This document shows, one piece after another, positions 1-5,951 of a stretch of 5,951 nt of DNA (its first letter is position 1; the number at the start of each line of letters is the position of its first letter). A program made the position numbers and the translations under genes. Below the pieces are notes generated by a model. The model searched no databases. It was given only the letters and a program-made list of their open reading frames with translations, and was not told the DNA's origin. The stretch is from an uncultured Polyangiaceae bacterium (GTDB lineage: Bacteria > Myxococcota_A > Polyangia > Polyangiales > Houyiibacteriaceae). Location of the stretch: positions 1 to 5,951 of the forward strand of contig CAMYJN010000174.1 of NCBI GenBank assembly GCA_947258625.1, read 5' to 3'.

Positions 1-554
1 TCGGAGCAGAAGCGGGTATGGTTCGCAGCACCCTCGTCGCCGAACATCTCGGTCGCGGGCAAGGGTGCATGGTGGACGAACCGGTCGGGGGCGTTGAACA
101 AAGCCTTCAACACGCGCGCGGTGGTGGCCGCTTCGATGGCCCGGTGGAAGTTGCTTCTGAGGTTTGCGGGAGTGAAGTGCACCTTGCCATCTGCGGAGTC
201 GGCGCTCGGACACACCGTCGCGGCATTCGCGGCCCACATGCTCGAAGCTGAGCAACACGCAGCGAGGAGCTCGAAGTCGTGCTGTCGCGCGCTGCGGAGC
301 ACGTCTTCATCCCGCCCCGTGAAACCCAGTTGGCGCAGCGCGTCGAGCGCAGGCCGATCGTGAGGTGGCAGCACCCCCTGGGGCACGCCGAGATCGTGGA
401 GAAGCTTCATCTTGCGCAACCCTTGCTTGGCCGCTGCTCTGGGATTCGACACGCCATGGATGTTGCGCTGCGAGGCGAGGTTGCCCACCGCAAGCCCGCT
501 GTAGTTGTGCGTCGGGCCGACCAGGCCGTCGAAGTTGACCTCCCGTGCCTTCAA
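1..554 (-). CDS. astB: N-succinylarginine dihydrolase, N-terminal part (cut by window edge)
   Basis: Second enzyme of the AST pathway: a cytoplasmic hydrolase that turns N2-succinylarginine into N2-succinylornithine, releasing two ammonia and CO2. The 184 residues seen begin [20 protein letters not shown] and align without gaps, from memory, to E. coli AstB (447 aa). Conserved blocks are [15 protein letters not shown] (36-50), PPHDRP (63-68), [10 protein letters not shown] (104-113) and GDEGAANH (172-179). E174 in the last block matches the catalytic Glu of this guanidine-modifying (pentein-fold) family; the catalytic His and Cys lie beyond the edge. The start is a TTG at 554-552, which fits the family N-terminus exactly. 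No ATG or GTG was found close upstream in this frame, and an AGGGA lies 7 nt before it (562-566). The TTG overlaps the astD stop as TTGA, implying translational coupling. Identification is near certain; the start is likely. Confidence 0.95.
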   Translation of the reverse strand, partial: MKAREVNFDGLVGPTHNYSGLAVGNLASQRNIHGVSNPRAAAKQGLRKMKLLHDLGVPQGVLPPHDRPALDALRQLGFTGRDEDVLRSARQHDFELLAACCSASSMWAANAATVCPSADSADGKVHFTPANLRSNFHRAIEAATTARVLKALFNAPDRFVHHAPLPATEMFGDEGAANHTRFCS

Positions 555-2014
555 AGCGCCATCCCTGGCGGCAGTGTTTCGGGTAGGGCGAGTGCCTCCT
601 GCTCGAGAGACGCAACGGGGTGCGCGCAGTAGTCCGCAGCATAGTACGCGCTTGGACGGTGGTTACCGCTTGCGCCGATGCCGCCAAACGGAGCGGCGCT
701 ACTGGCCCCGGTTAGCGGCCGGTTCCAGTTGACGACGCCGGCACGGACGTGGCGGACAAAGGCCTTCCATCGTGCCCGGTCGCCACCGATGAGGCCGGCG
801 GCCAGTCCGAACCGCGTGGCATTAGCGCTCTCGAGGGCCTCATCGAAACCGTCGTAATAGATCAGCTGAAGCAAGGGGCCGAAGTGCTCCTCGTCGGGAA
901 GGCTCCGCACGCCGGTCACGTCAATTAGTCCCGGAGACAGCAGGCCCGTGCCTTCTTTCAGCTTGCGCATCTGCGCGAGGGGCCGCCCGCCTAGGCTCAC
1001 AATCCTTGCCTGCGCAGCCCGCAGGGCGTCGGCTGCGTCTTCAGAGATCACGGGGCCCATGAAAGGCGGCTCCGGATCGTCGAACGGGCCAACCCGCAGC
1101 TTGCCAATCGCATCGAGCAGTCGATCGACCAGCGCTTGGCCGGACGCGCCGCGGGGTACGAAGAGCCTTCGCGCACAGGTGCAGCGTTGTCCGGCCGTCA
1201 CGTAGGCCGACTGAAGGATCGTGTAGATCGCAGCATCGATGTTGGTGATTGCATCCACGACGAGCGGGTTGTTTCCGCCCATTTCCAACGCGAGGATGAT
1301 CTCGGGGCGCCCTGCGAAGTTGCGGTGCAGCGTGTGGCCCGTCGCTGCGCTGCCCGTGAACAACAAGCCATCTATCTGTGAGTGCTCGACGAGGGCGGCA
1401 CCGGTCTCTCTAGTGCCCTGTACCAAGTTCACGGTGCCGGGAGGCAGGCCGGCTCGCTCCCAAAGCTTCATGACCTCGACCGCACACCAAGGGGTGTGCT
1501 CGCTCGGCTTGAAGACCACCGTATTGCCAGCCAGGAGGGCCGGTACGATGTGCCCATTGGGCAGGTGGCCAGGGAAGTTGTATGGCCCGAGCACTGCCAG
1601 CACGCCGTGCGGCCGATGCCGCACGATCGAGCGAACCGTGCCGAGGTCGCGCTCGACCGTTCCCGTCCGCTCGAGATGCGCCTGAATCGCAATCTCCACC
1701 TTGCTCACCATGGACGCCACTTCGGTGAGCGCTTCCCAGGTCGGTTTTCCCGTCTCGAGCGAAATCACGCGAGCGAGTTCATCGCGGTGGGCATCGACGC
1801 GCACGCCGAATTCTCGTAGGTGTTTCACGCGTTGCTCGAATGGCACGCGAGACCATCGTGCGAACGCATCACGGGCGGCGACCACAGCGCGAGCGACTTG
1901 CGCTTCGCTGGCCTCTCGGCCGGTCCAAACCGTGTTTCCGGTTGCAGGATCGATCGAGCACAGCTCAGAGCCGTCGCCCTCCACCCAAGCGCCATCGACA
2001 AAGAGCTGTGTCAT
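551..2014 (-). CDS. astD: N-succinylglutamate 5-semialdehyde dehydrogenase
   Basis: Fourth step of the AST pathway: NAD-dependent oxidation of succinylglutamate semialdehyde to succinylglutamate in the cytoplasm. The 487-aa protein is a full aldehyde dehydrogenase (E. coli AstD is 492 aa). Visible motifs are [13 protein letters not shown] (143-155, with the oxyanion Asn N146), FKPSE (168-172, NAD-binding Lys K169), FTGS (219-222), LEMGGNNP (243-250, general base E244), GQRCTCARR (275-283, nucleophile C278), EEHFGPLLQ (376-384) and NWNRPLTGA (429-437). The run [21 protein letters not shown] and the end block [26 protein letters not shown] are typical of AstD rather than of ALDHs in general. 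The ATG is 9 nt after the astA stop with GAGG close before it. The stop overlaps the astB TTG start. There is no sign of decay. Confidence 0.97.
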   Translation of the reverse strand: MTQLFVDGAWVEGDGSELCSIDPATGNTVWTGREASEAQVARAVVAARDAFARWSRVPFEQRVKHLREFGVRVDAHRDELARVISLETGKPTWEALTEVASMVSKVEIAIQAHLERTGTVERDLGTVRSIVRHRPHGVLAVLGPYNFPGHLPNGHIVPALLAGNTVVFKPSEHTPWCAVEVMKLWERAGLPPGTVNLVQGTRETGAALVEHSQIDGLLFTGSAATGHTLHRNFAGRPEIILALEMGGNNPLVVDAITNIDAAIYTILQSAYVTAGQRCTCARRLFVPRGASGQALVDRLLDAIGKLRVGPFDDPEPPFMGPVISEDAADALRAAQARIVSLGGRPLAQMRKLKEGTGLLSPGLIDVTGVRSLPDEEHFGPLLQLIYYDGFDEALESANATRFGLAAGLIGGDRARWKAFVRHVRAGVVNWNRPLTGASSAAPFGGIGASGNHRPSAYYAADYCAHPVASLEQEALALPETLPPGMAL

Positions 2015-2023
2015 GAATCCTCG

Positions 2024-3055
2024 TTACAACTCTAGCACCCGAACCGGCTCGCCATCCGAAATCCGCAACGCGCCAGCTGTTTCTCGATCGATGACGGCAG
2101 CGCCCGATCCGTCTAGGAGCACGGAGGAAAGGCAGCACCGAAAGTCCCGAACTCGCGTGTTGCTGACCAGACATCTGACGGCGCTGACTTCGACTGGTCG
2201 AAGACGCGCATGGAGGCGCTGACTCGTCCGCACCGCGCGGATGTCTTCGCGGCGGCACTCGACCGTCGGCCCCGCATCGAAGATGTCGATGTAGTTTTCG
2301 TAGCGAAAGCCTTCGTCCTCGAGCAATCGAAGCGCATGCCTGCTGTTCTCATGTGGCTGTCCAATGGCCTCCTGCGCATCCCGGGGCAGAAACAGGACGT
2401 AGATGGGATGCTTGGGCATCAGCTCGGCGATGAAGGACTTGTTGCCTGCACCCACCAGGTGGTCGGCTGTGGGGAAGTCCATGGCGAAGAAGTGTTGCCC
2501 TAGACCATCCCAAAACGGGGATCGCCCGTTGGTATGCGAGATGCCACGAATCTCGGCGATCACTTTGTCAGCAAAACGGTGTGAGAACTCCGCGATGAAC
2601 AAGAGCCGGGACTTCGAGGCCAGTGTGCCCAGGCCCTTGCCGCGATGTCGCGGGCTCAGGAACAGCGAGGTGAGCTCCGTGCATCCGGTGTAGTCGTTCG
2701 AGAGGTAGAGCGCCGGAAGCTGGCGGTGGATTTCGAGTTCCGGCGAGGCATGCACCTCGGTGCCAACTCGATAGCTGTAGAACGCCTCGTGCAAGCCCAC
2801 GGCAGCTCGAACGGCAGACATCCCGGCGATTTCGTTGCTCCTTAGTTTTTCCAGTACGAAGAAATACCGCTCGTCGCCGGGCTCGCGAACGTCGGTCGAG
2901 AAGGACGACAGGGATTGCTCGATCCTCCGCTCGAGGGTCTCGCGATCAATGGCCAAAGAGGTGATGCCCACTCGGACCTGCGAAATTAGGGCTTCGAGCG
3001 GCTCGAGGTCTCCGCCTCGTGCCGGTCGAATGACGAAGGGAGGACCCGAAGCCAC
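2024..3055 (-). CDS. astA: Arginine N-succinyltransferase
   Basis: First, committing step of the AST pathway: succinyl-CoA plus L-arginine gives N2-succinylarginine and CoA. With the GTG start at 3055 the product is 343 aa, matching the E. coli enzyme (344 aa). The N-terminus then runs straight into FVIRPARGGDLEPLEALI, the usual first strand. Family motifs are YRVGTEVHAS (95-104), LYLSNDYTGCTELTSLFL (116-133), an RxxGxG acyl-CoA loop as in GNAT folds (RGKGLG, 138-143), SPFWDGLGQHFFAMDF (179-194), AELMPKHPIY (210-219) and GFRYENYIDIFDAGPTVEC (249-267). The frame stays open to a second GTG at 3121, which would add 22 residues inside the preceding gene. I reject it because family members lack that extension and the 3055 start sits 4 nt after the upstream stop. 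GGAG lies 10 nt before the 3055 GTG. It is a single-polypeptide AstA, with no sign of an AruF/AruG-type pair in the window. Confidence 0.96.
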   Translation of the reverse strand: MASGPPFVIRPARGGDLEPLEALISQVRVGITSLAIDRETLERRIEQSLSSFSTDVREPGDERYFFVLEKLRSNEIAGMSAVRAAVGLHEAFYSYRVGTEVHASPELEIHRQLPALYLSNDYTGCTELTSLFLSPRHRGKGLGTLASKSRLLFIAEFSHRFADKVIAEIRGISHTNGRSPFWDGLGQHFFAMDFPTADHLVGAGNKSFIAELMPKHPIYVLFLPRDAQEAIGQPHENSRHALRLLEDEGFRYENYIDIFDAGPTVECRREDIRAVRTSQRLHARLRPVEVSAVRCLVSNTRVRDFRCCLSSVLLDGSGAAVIDRETAGALRISDGEPVRVLEL

Positions 3056-3059
3056 CTCG

Positions 3060-3626
3060 TTACGACTCCACTTCGCCGATGAGCTCCACGGTGCTGGCCT
3101 GTGGGCCGGCCTCGCCTTCACCTTCAGCCAGCACGTACCGCACTAGGCTGCCGATGCGGAGGTCGTCGAAAGCCGCGTTGAGAACTGCATTGCGGTGAAA
3201 ATACACCTCGACTTCGTCGGGCCCCTCGAGAAATCCGTAGTCTTCAGCGAGATAGTGTTTGGTGACCTGCGCGTGCCTCGGAGGCTCGTGGCGCTTGACC
3301 TTGCCCCGTTGCTTTCGTGCCAGGTCTTGCAGTTGGCGCCGAGCCGCATGGAACGCGTCACGAAGCGCAACGTAGATGTCCTCGTGAGCGTGATCCTTCG
3401 GCCCCTGGTGACTCACCACGACCTGGTGGCCTGGGACGGTGATGTCGATGCGTACGGCGTAGAGCCTACCGTGGTGCGAATGCCGGTGAGGTGCCTCGAT
3501 CACCACGTCGCAATGGACGATCGGCTCGTAGAACTTCTCCAGCTTGGCGGCGTGCTCCTTCACCCACTTTTCCACGGCGTCGGAGGGTTCCATCTCTTTG
3601 AAGGTGAGTCGGACGGGTTGTTGCAT
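3060..3626 (-). CDS. Ribosome hibernation factor (HPF/RaiA domain) fused to a cold-shock domain
   Basis: The 188-aa protein has two domains. Residues 1 to about 105 look like the short HPF/RaiA (S30AE) domain: AVEKWVKEHAAKLEKFY (17-33), a His-rich strand turn EAPHRHSHHGRLY (44-56), RIDITVPG (59-66) and HEDIYVALRDAFHAARRQL (81-99). This domain normally binds the 30S decoding channel and silences ribosomes in starvation. Residues from about 108 resemble a cold-shock (CspA-like OB) domain: RNP1-like EDYGFLE (128-134), RNP2-like VYFHRNAV (141-148) and GPQAS (174-178). It replaces the dimerisation domain of long HPF. Similar fusions are, as I recall, known in proteobacteria, so the type is not new. 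The ATG at 3626 is chosen for its AGGAG 9 nt upstream and because the S30AE fold starts there. The frame stays open to 3794, but that stretch resembles nothing and holds the promoter. It leads the astA-astD-astB unit, with a 4-nt gap to astA. Confidence 0.9.
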   Translation of the reverse strand: MQQPVRLTFKEMEPSDAVEKWVKEHAAKLEKFYEPIVHCDVVIEAPHRHSHHGRLYAVRIDITVPGHQVVVSHQGPKDHAHEDIYVALRDAFHAARRQLQDLARKQRGKVKRHEPPRHAQVTKHYLAEDYGFLEGPDEVEVYFHRNAVLNAAFDDLRIGSLVRYVLAEGEGEAGPQASTVELIGEVES

Positions 3627-3635
3627 GGATCTACT

Positions 3636-3640
3636 CTCCT
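3636..3640 (-). promoter_or_regulatory. Ribosome binding site that fixes the hibernation-factor start
   Basis: AGGAG on the minus strand lies 9 nt before the ATG at 3626. This strong Shine-Dalgarno match decides the start against the longer open frame that reaches 3794. Confidence 0.75.
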
Positions 3641-3653
3641 GATGAGCTGAACA

Positions 3654-3669
3654 CGCAAAGTCCGTGCCG
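3654..3669 (-). promoter_or_regulatory. Candidate sigma-54 (-24/-12) promoter
   Basis: The minus strand reads CGGCACG-GACT-TTGCG. The sigma-54 consensus is TGGCACG-N4-TTGCW, so it differs at the first T and the last W only. The invariant GG (3668-3667) and GC (3656-3655) are separated by exactly 10 nt. A start site about 12 nt beyond the GC would fall near 3643, giving a leader of about 17 nt that still contains the AGGAG. It would drive the hibernation-factor gene and, by read-through, astA-astD-astB. In E. coli the ast operon is itself transcribed from an NtrC-activated sigma-54 promoter, which supports the reading. No activator gene is in the window, and chance matches to this consensus do occur. 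Confidence 0.5.
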
Positions 3670-3718
3670 CCTTTTCCTCGACGACTTCGCGAATTTCCCA
3701 CTGACTCCTCCGGCAACC

Positions 3719-3735
3719 GGCGCAGATTCTGCGCC
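3719..3735. promoter_or_regulatory. 17-bp perfect dyad, candidate activator site 1
   Basis: GGCGCAG-ATT-CTGCGCC is a perfect 7-bp inverted repeat around a 3-bp centre at 3727, about 84 bp upstream of the predicted sigma-54 start near 3643. No T-run follows on either strand, so it is not an intrinsic terminator. Position and size fit a dimeric enhancer-binding protein site. It does not match the NtrC consensus (TGCACC-N5-GGTGCA), so the binder is unknown. It could equally serve the divergent polX gene. Confidence 0.35.
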
Positions 3736-3748
3736 TCGGGTCGCGTGA

Positions 3749-3765
3749 AGCGTTGGTTCTGCGCT
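3749..3765. promoter_or_regulatory. Imperfect second copy of the dyad, candidate site 2
   Basis: AGCG-TTGGTTCTG-CGCT has symmetric outer arms and matches the first dyad at 12 of 17 positions, sharing the core TTCTGCGC. Its centre (3757) is exactly 30 bp from that of site 1, close to three helical turns, so two dimers would sit on the same DNA face. It lies about -114 from the predicted start. The match is weaker than site 1 and could be chance. Confidence 0.25.
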
Positions 3766-3829
3766 CTTGCCCCGTTAGCGATGAAGAGGGACAAGTAGCC
3801 GGCGACGCCTCGAGCGTTGCGGCGCGGTC

Positions 3830-5551
3830 ATGCCTGTTCGTAATGCCGAAATCGCCGACCTGTTCGATCGAATGGCGACCCTGCTCGAGATCCAAGGGGC
3901 CAATCCATTCCGGGTGCGCGCCTATCGAAACGCTGCTCAGACGCTGCGGGGCTTGCCACGACGTGTCGCCGACATGCTCGCAGAGGAAGAGGACCTCTCG
4001 AGGCTGCCGGGTATTGGAAAGGATTTGGCCGGGAAGATCGCCGAGCTTGTCGATACGGGGCATTTCGTTGCGCTCGAAGAGTTGGAGAAGGAGGTGCCAG
4101 CGGGGCTCGTCGAACTGACGCGGCTGGCGGGATTAGGCCCAAAGCGCGTCAGGGTTCTGCACGAGGAACTGGGAATCCGTGACCTCACGGAGTTGGAACG
4201 CGCTGCTAGGAAGGGTCGCATTCGCGAGCTCGCAGGATTCGGAGTGAAGACGGAGCAACGAATTCTCCAGGCGCTACGCCGGCATGCGCCGGAAGAACGA
4301 CGACACAAGCTGGCCGATGTCGAGGAGACAGCTAGCGATTACGTTGACCATCTTAGGGCCGTTGCCGGCGTGAAAGACGTCATCGTTGCCGGAAGCTACC
4401 GTCGCCGCAAGGAAACCGTCGGCGACTTGGACATCCTGGTCACCTGCAAGAAGGGCGCGCCCGTCATGAGAAGCTTTGTCGAGTACGATGAAGTAGACGA
4501 AGTCGTCTCACGCGGCACGACGCGGGCTACCGTCTTGTTGCGGTCGGGGCTTCAGGTAGACCTGAGGGTGGTGCCGCAGGTCTCGTACGGCGCAGCCTTG
4601 TACTACTTCACGGGCTCCAAGGCGCACAACGTCGCGGTCCGCGCGATCGCGGTGAAGAAGAAGTTGAAGATCAACGAATATGGGGTTTACAAGGGCGACC
4701 AGCGGGTTGCGGGTAAGACCGAAAGCGAGATTTTCAAGGCCGTGGGGCTTCGCTACATCGAACCCGAGCTGAGAGAGAACCGGGGGGAGATCGAAGCCGC
4801 AAAGAAGAACCGACTGCCGCACCTGGTTTGTGTCAGCGATATTCGTGGCGATCTGCACGCGCACAGCGATGCCACCGACGGGCATGATTCGCTACGAAAG
4901 ATGGCCGGAGCGGCCAAGAAGCTCGGTTACTCGTACCTAGCGATCACCGACCATTCGAAGCGCGTCACCATCGCCCATGGAATGGACGAGAAGCGTCTCC
5001 GACGGCAACTCGATGCGATCGATCGTTTGAACGCAATGCTCCACGGGATTCGCGTCCTCAAGGGCGTCGAGGTGGACATCTTAGCCGATGGGACGCTCGA
5101 CTTGAGCGACAGCGTCTTGAGGCACTTGGACCTCACCGTCGGTGCCATCCACAGTGGTTTCAACCTGAGTCGACACAAGCAATCGGAACGGATCATCCGT
5201 GCGATGGACAACCCATACTTCAACATCTTGGCTCATCCGACGGGGCGTCTGATCAACCAACGACCGGGCTACGAGATCGACATGGAAGGCGTCATGGAAG
5301 CAGCCCTCGAACGAGGCTGCTATCTCGAGCTGAACGCGCAGCCCGATCGCCTCGATCTCCAGGACGTCCATTGCCGCATGGCCAAGGACATGGGTCTCAA
5401 GCTCGCCATTTCCACGGACGCCCACAGGAAGAGCAACTTGGAGTACATGCGCTTTGGCGTGGACCAGGGTCGCCGGGGATGGCTCGAGCCCGAGGACGTC
5501 CTCAACACTCGACCATGGCGGGAGCTCAAGAGACTGCTGGCGAGACGCTAA
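3830..5551 (+). CDS. polX: DNA polymerase X with 3'-5' exonuclease (PHP) domain
   Basis: Bacterial family X repair polymerase that fills short gaps, for example in base excision repair. The 573 aa match the usual PolX length (about 570). Domains in order: an N-terminal 8-kDa-like region with helix-hairpin-helix LPGIGKDLAGKIAEL (59-73) and GLGPKRVRVL (101-110); the polymerase palm with GSYRRRKETVGDLDILV (188-204, catalytic D199 and D201) and VDLRVV (243-248, third Asp D244); the nucleotide-binding YYFTGSKAHN (258-267); and the PHP domain. The PHP metal ligands are all visible: HAHSD (343-347), TDH (373-375), VEVD (413-416), HSG (441-443), AHP (468-470) and STDAH (528-532). Both activities should therefore be intact. 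The ATG at 3830 gives the standard MPVRNAEIADLFD start. An in-frame stop lies shortly upstream, no other start codon falls between, and the Shine-Dalgarno is poor. The gene is divergent from the hibernation-factor unit, and I see no clear sigma-70 promoter for it. Confidence 0.96.
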   Translation: MPVRNAEIADLFDRMATLLEIQGANPFRVRAYRNAAQTLRGLPRRVADMLAEEEDLSRLPGIGKDLAGKIAELVDTGHFVALEELEKEVPAGLVELTRLAGLGPKRVRVLHEELGIRDLTELERAARKGRIRELAGFGVKTEQRILQALRRHAPEERRHKLADVEETASDYVDHLRAVAGVKDVIVAGSYRRRKETVGDLDILVTCKKGAPVMRSFVEYDEVDEVVSRGTTRATVLLRSGLQVDLRVVPQVSYGAALYYFTGSKAHNVAVRAIAVKKKLKINEYGVYKGDQRVAGKTESEIFKAVGLRYIEPELRENRGEIEAAKKNRLPHLVCVSDIRGDLHAHSDATDGHDSLRKMAGAAKKLGYSYLAITDHSKRVTIAHGMDEKRLRRQLDAIDRLNAMLHGIRVLKGVEVDILADGTLDLSDSVLRHLDLTVGAIHSGFNLSRHKQSERIIRAMDNPYFNILAHPTGRLINQRPGYEIDMEGVMEAALERGCYLELNAQPDRLDLQDVHCRMAKDMGLKLAISTDAHRKSNLEYMRFGVDQGRRGWLEPEDVLNTRPWRELKRLLARR

Positions 5552-5562
5552 GCTCTCGGCGC

Positions 5563-5584
5563 AAAAAATGCGCGACTGCGCGCA
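5563..5584 (-). terminator. Candidate intrinsic terminator facing leftwards
   Basis: On the minus strand TGCGCG-CAGT-CGCGCA (5584-5569) forms a 6-bp GC-rich stem with a 4-nt loop, followed at once by TTTTTT (5568-5563). On the plus strand the run becomes A6 before the hairpin, so it is not a classical terminator for polX, whose stop is 11 nt to the left. No minus-strand gene is visible between it and the right edge. If active it would stop antisense transcription entering polX. The stem is short, so the call is tentative. Confidence 0.4.
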
Positions 5585-5648
5585 ACCAGCGGGGGGTCGT
5601 CGATGGGTTGGGAGCTCACGACAGCGGTTTGCGATTGCGTTTTCGACA

Positions 5649-5678
5649 TTGCGACTCTGCGAATCTCCAGATTAACAT
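5649..5678 (+). promoter_or_regulatory. Weak sigma-70-like promoter before pcm
   Basis: TTGCGA (5649-5654) and TAACAT (5673-5678) are separated by 18 bp; each matches 4 of 6 consensus bases. The start site would be near 5685, about 60 nt before pcm. The rest of the 195-bp gap (5552-5746) holds no gene I can support. TTGCGA-like hexamers recur four times between 5629 and 5662, so the -35 may be part of a small repeat cluster rather than a promoter. Confidence 0.25.
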
Positions 5679-5746
5679 CATGGCCCGATTCTTGCTCTCC
5701 GTGCCTTTGCTTCGCGTCTGGCAGGGCAGGAGTTTGGCGGAAAGAC

Positions 5747-5951
5747 ATGGACACCAGTAAGCAGCGTCGTCGCATGGTGGAACGTCACGTGGAGGCGCGT
5801 GGTGTTCATGACTCCGCGGTGCTCGACGCTATGCGTGCCGTGCCGCGCGAAGCATTCCTTCCCGACCAGCTAGAGGAGTTCGCCTACGATGATACGCCGC
5901 TGCCCATCGAAGAAGGGCAGACGATATCCCAGCCTTTCATCGTCGCGGCGA
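5747..5951 (+). CDS. pcm: Protein-L-isoaspartate O-methyltransferase, N-terminal part (cut by window edge)
   Basis: Cytoplasmic repair enzyme that methylates L-isoaspartyl residues of aged proteins with S-adenosylmethionine, letting them return to aspartate. Sixty-eight codons are present. The segment RMVERHVEARGVHDSAVLDAM (9-29), VPREAFLP (32-39), FAYDDTPLPI (45-54) and EGQTISQPFIVA (56-67) is the characteristic PCMT N-terminus; EGQTISQP precedes the methyl-donor motif I, which lies past the edge. The ATG at 5747 has only a weak GGAAAG directly before it and an AGGAG 14 nt away (5728-5732). M10 at 5774 is an alternative start, giving MVERHVEARG, which also fits the family. It follows polX on the same strand after 195 bp, so it probably has its own promoter. 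Confidence 0.93.
   Translation, partial: MDTSKQRRRMVERHVEARGVHDSAVLDAMRAVPREAFLPDQLEEFAYDDTPLPIEEGQTISQPFIVAA

Noticed and set aside
948..1819. Several open plus-strand frames opposite astD (for example 1239-1685 and 1382-1819)
   Set aside because: They are low-complexity, Arg/Ser-rich shadows of a well-supported dehydrogenase on the other strand, with no recognisable domain.
3056..3121. Longer astA starting at GTG 3121
   Set aside because: The 22 extra residues lie wholly within or against the upstream gene and have no counterpart in AstA, and the 343-residue form matches the family length.
3719..3735. The perfect dyad read as a terminator
   Set aside because: There is no T-run on either strand and it sits between two divergent genes, where no transcript should end.
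3627..3794. N-terminal 56-residue extension of the hibernation-factor frame
   Set aside because: It has no resemblance to the S30AE domain and contains the Shine-Dalgarno, the sigma-54 match and the first dyad. The ATG at 3626 has the better ribosome binding site.
3828..4308. Minus-strand open frames opposite the start of polX
   Set aside because: They are Arg/Ser/Pro-rich antisense frames typical of GC-rich DNA; polX motifs on the plus strand explain the sequence.
5629..5662. Four TTGCGA-like hexamers in a cluster
   Set aside because: The spacings are irregular (6, 14 and 8 bp) and the hexamer is short; this is not enough to call an operator or repeat array.
5680..5760. 26-codon plus-strand ORF (MARFLLSVPLLRVWQG...) overlapping the pcm start by 14 nt
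   Set aside because: It could be a leader peptide, but no clear ribosome binding site precedes it and a chance ORF of this length is expected.

Overview
The window reads as ordinary chromosome from a GC-rich (about 60% by eye), Gram-negative, proteobacterium-like organism. The arginine succinyltransferase (AST) pathway genes and a hibernation factor carrying a cold-shock domain fit Proteobacteria or former Deltaproteobacteria/Myxococcota-type lineages. The exact lineage cannot be fixed from the sequence alone. I see no mobile element, CRISPR array, tRNA or rRNA.

Left part (1-3626, minus strand): a tight four-gene transcription unit, read right to left. It begins with a 188-residue ribosome hibernation factor (HPF/RaiA domain) fused to a cold-shock domain. 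It continues with astA (arginine N-succinyltransferase), astD (succinylglutamate semialdehyde dehydrogenase) and astB (succinylarginine dihydrolase, cut by the window edge after residue 184). The gaps are 4 nt, 9 nt and a 4-nt overlap, so the genes are very probably co-transcribed and partly translationally coupled. AstA and AstB are the first two steps of arginine degradation to succinate plus glutamate with release of ammonia, and AstD is the fourth. astC and astE are not in the window.

Middle (3627-3829): a 203-bp divergent intergenic region. On the minus strand, just before the hibernation-factor gene, is a good sigma-54 (-24/-12) promoter match with exact GG-N10-GC spacing. Upstream of it, at about -84 and -114 from the predicted start site, lie two related 17-bp dyads 30 bp apart. 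That layout fits binding sites for a sigma-54 enhancer-binding activator. If correct, one nitrogen- or stress-responsive promoter would drive both ribosome hibernation and arginine catabolism.

Right part (3830-5951, plus strand): a complete bacterial family X DNA polymerase with a C-terminal PHP nuclease domain (PolX, 573 aa), with all expected catalytic residues visible. A 195-bp gap follows. It holds a minus-strand terminator-like hairpin and a weak sigma-70-like promoter. The window ends in the first 68 codons of pcm (protein-L-isoaspartate O-methyltransferase). PolX and Pcm are both maintenance functions (DNA and protein repair), but nothing here shows that they are co-regulated.

No wholly unknown system is evident. 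The most interesting point is the hibernation factor leading an AST operon behind an apparent sigma-54 promoter.
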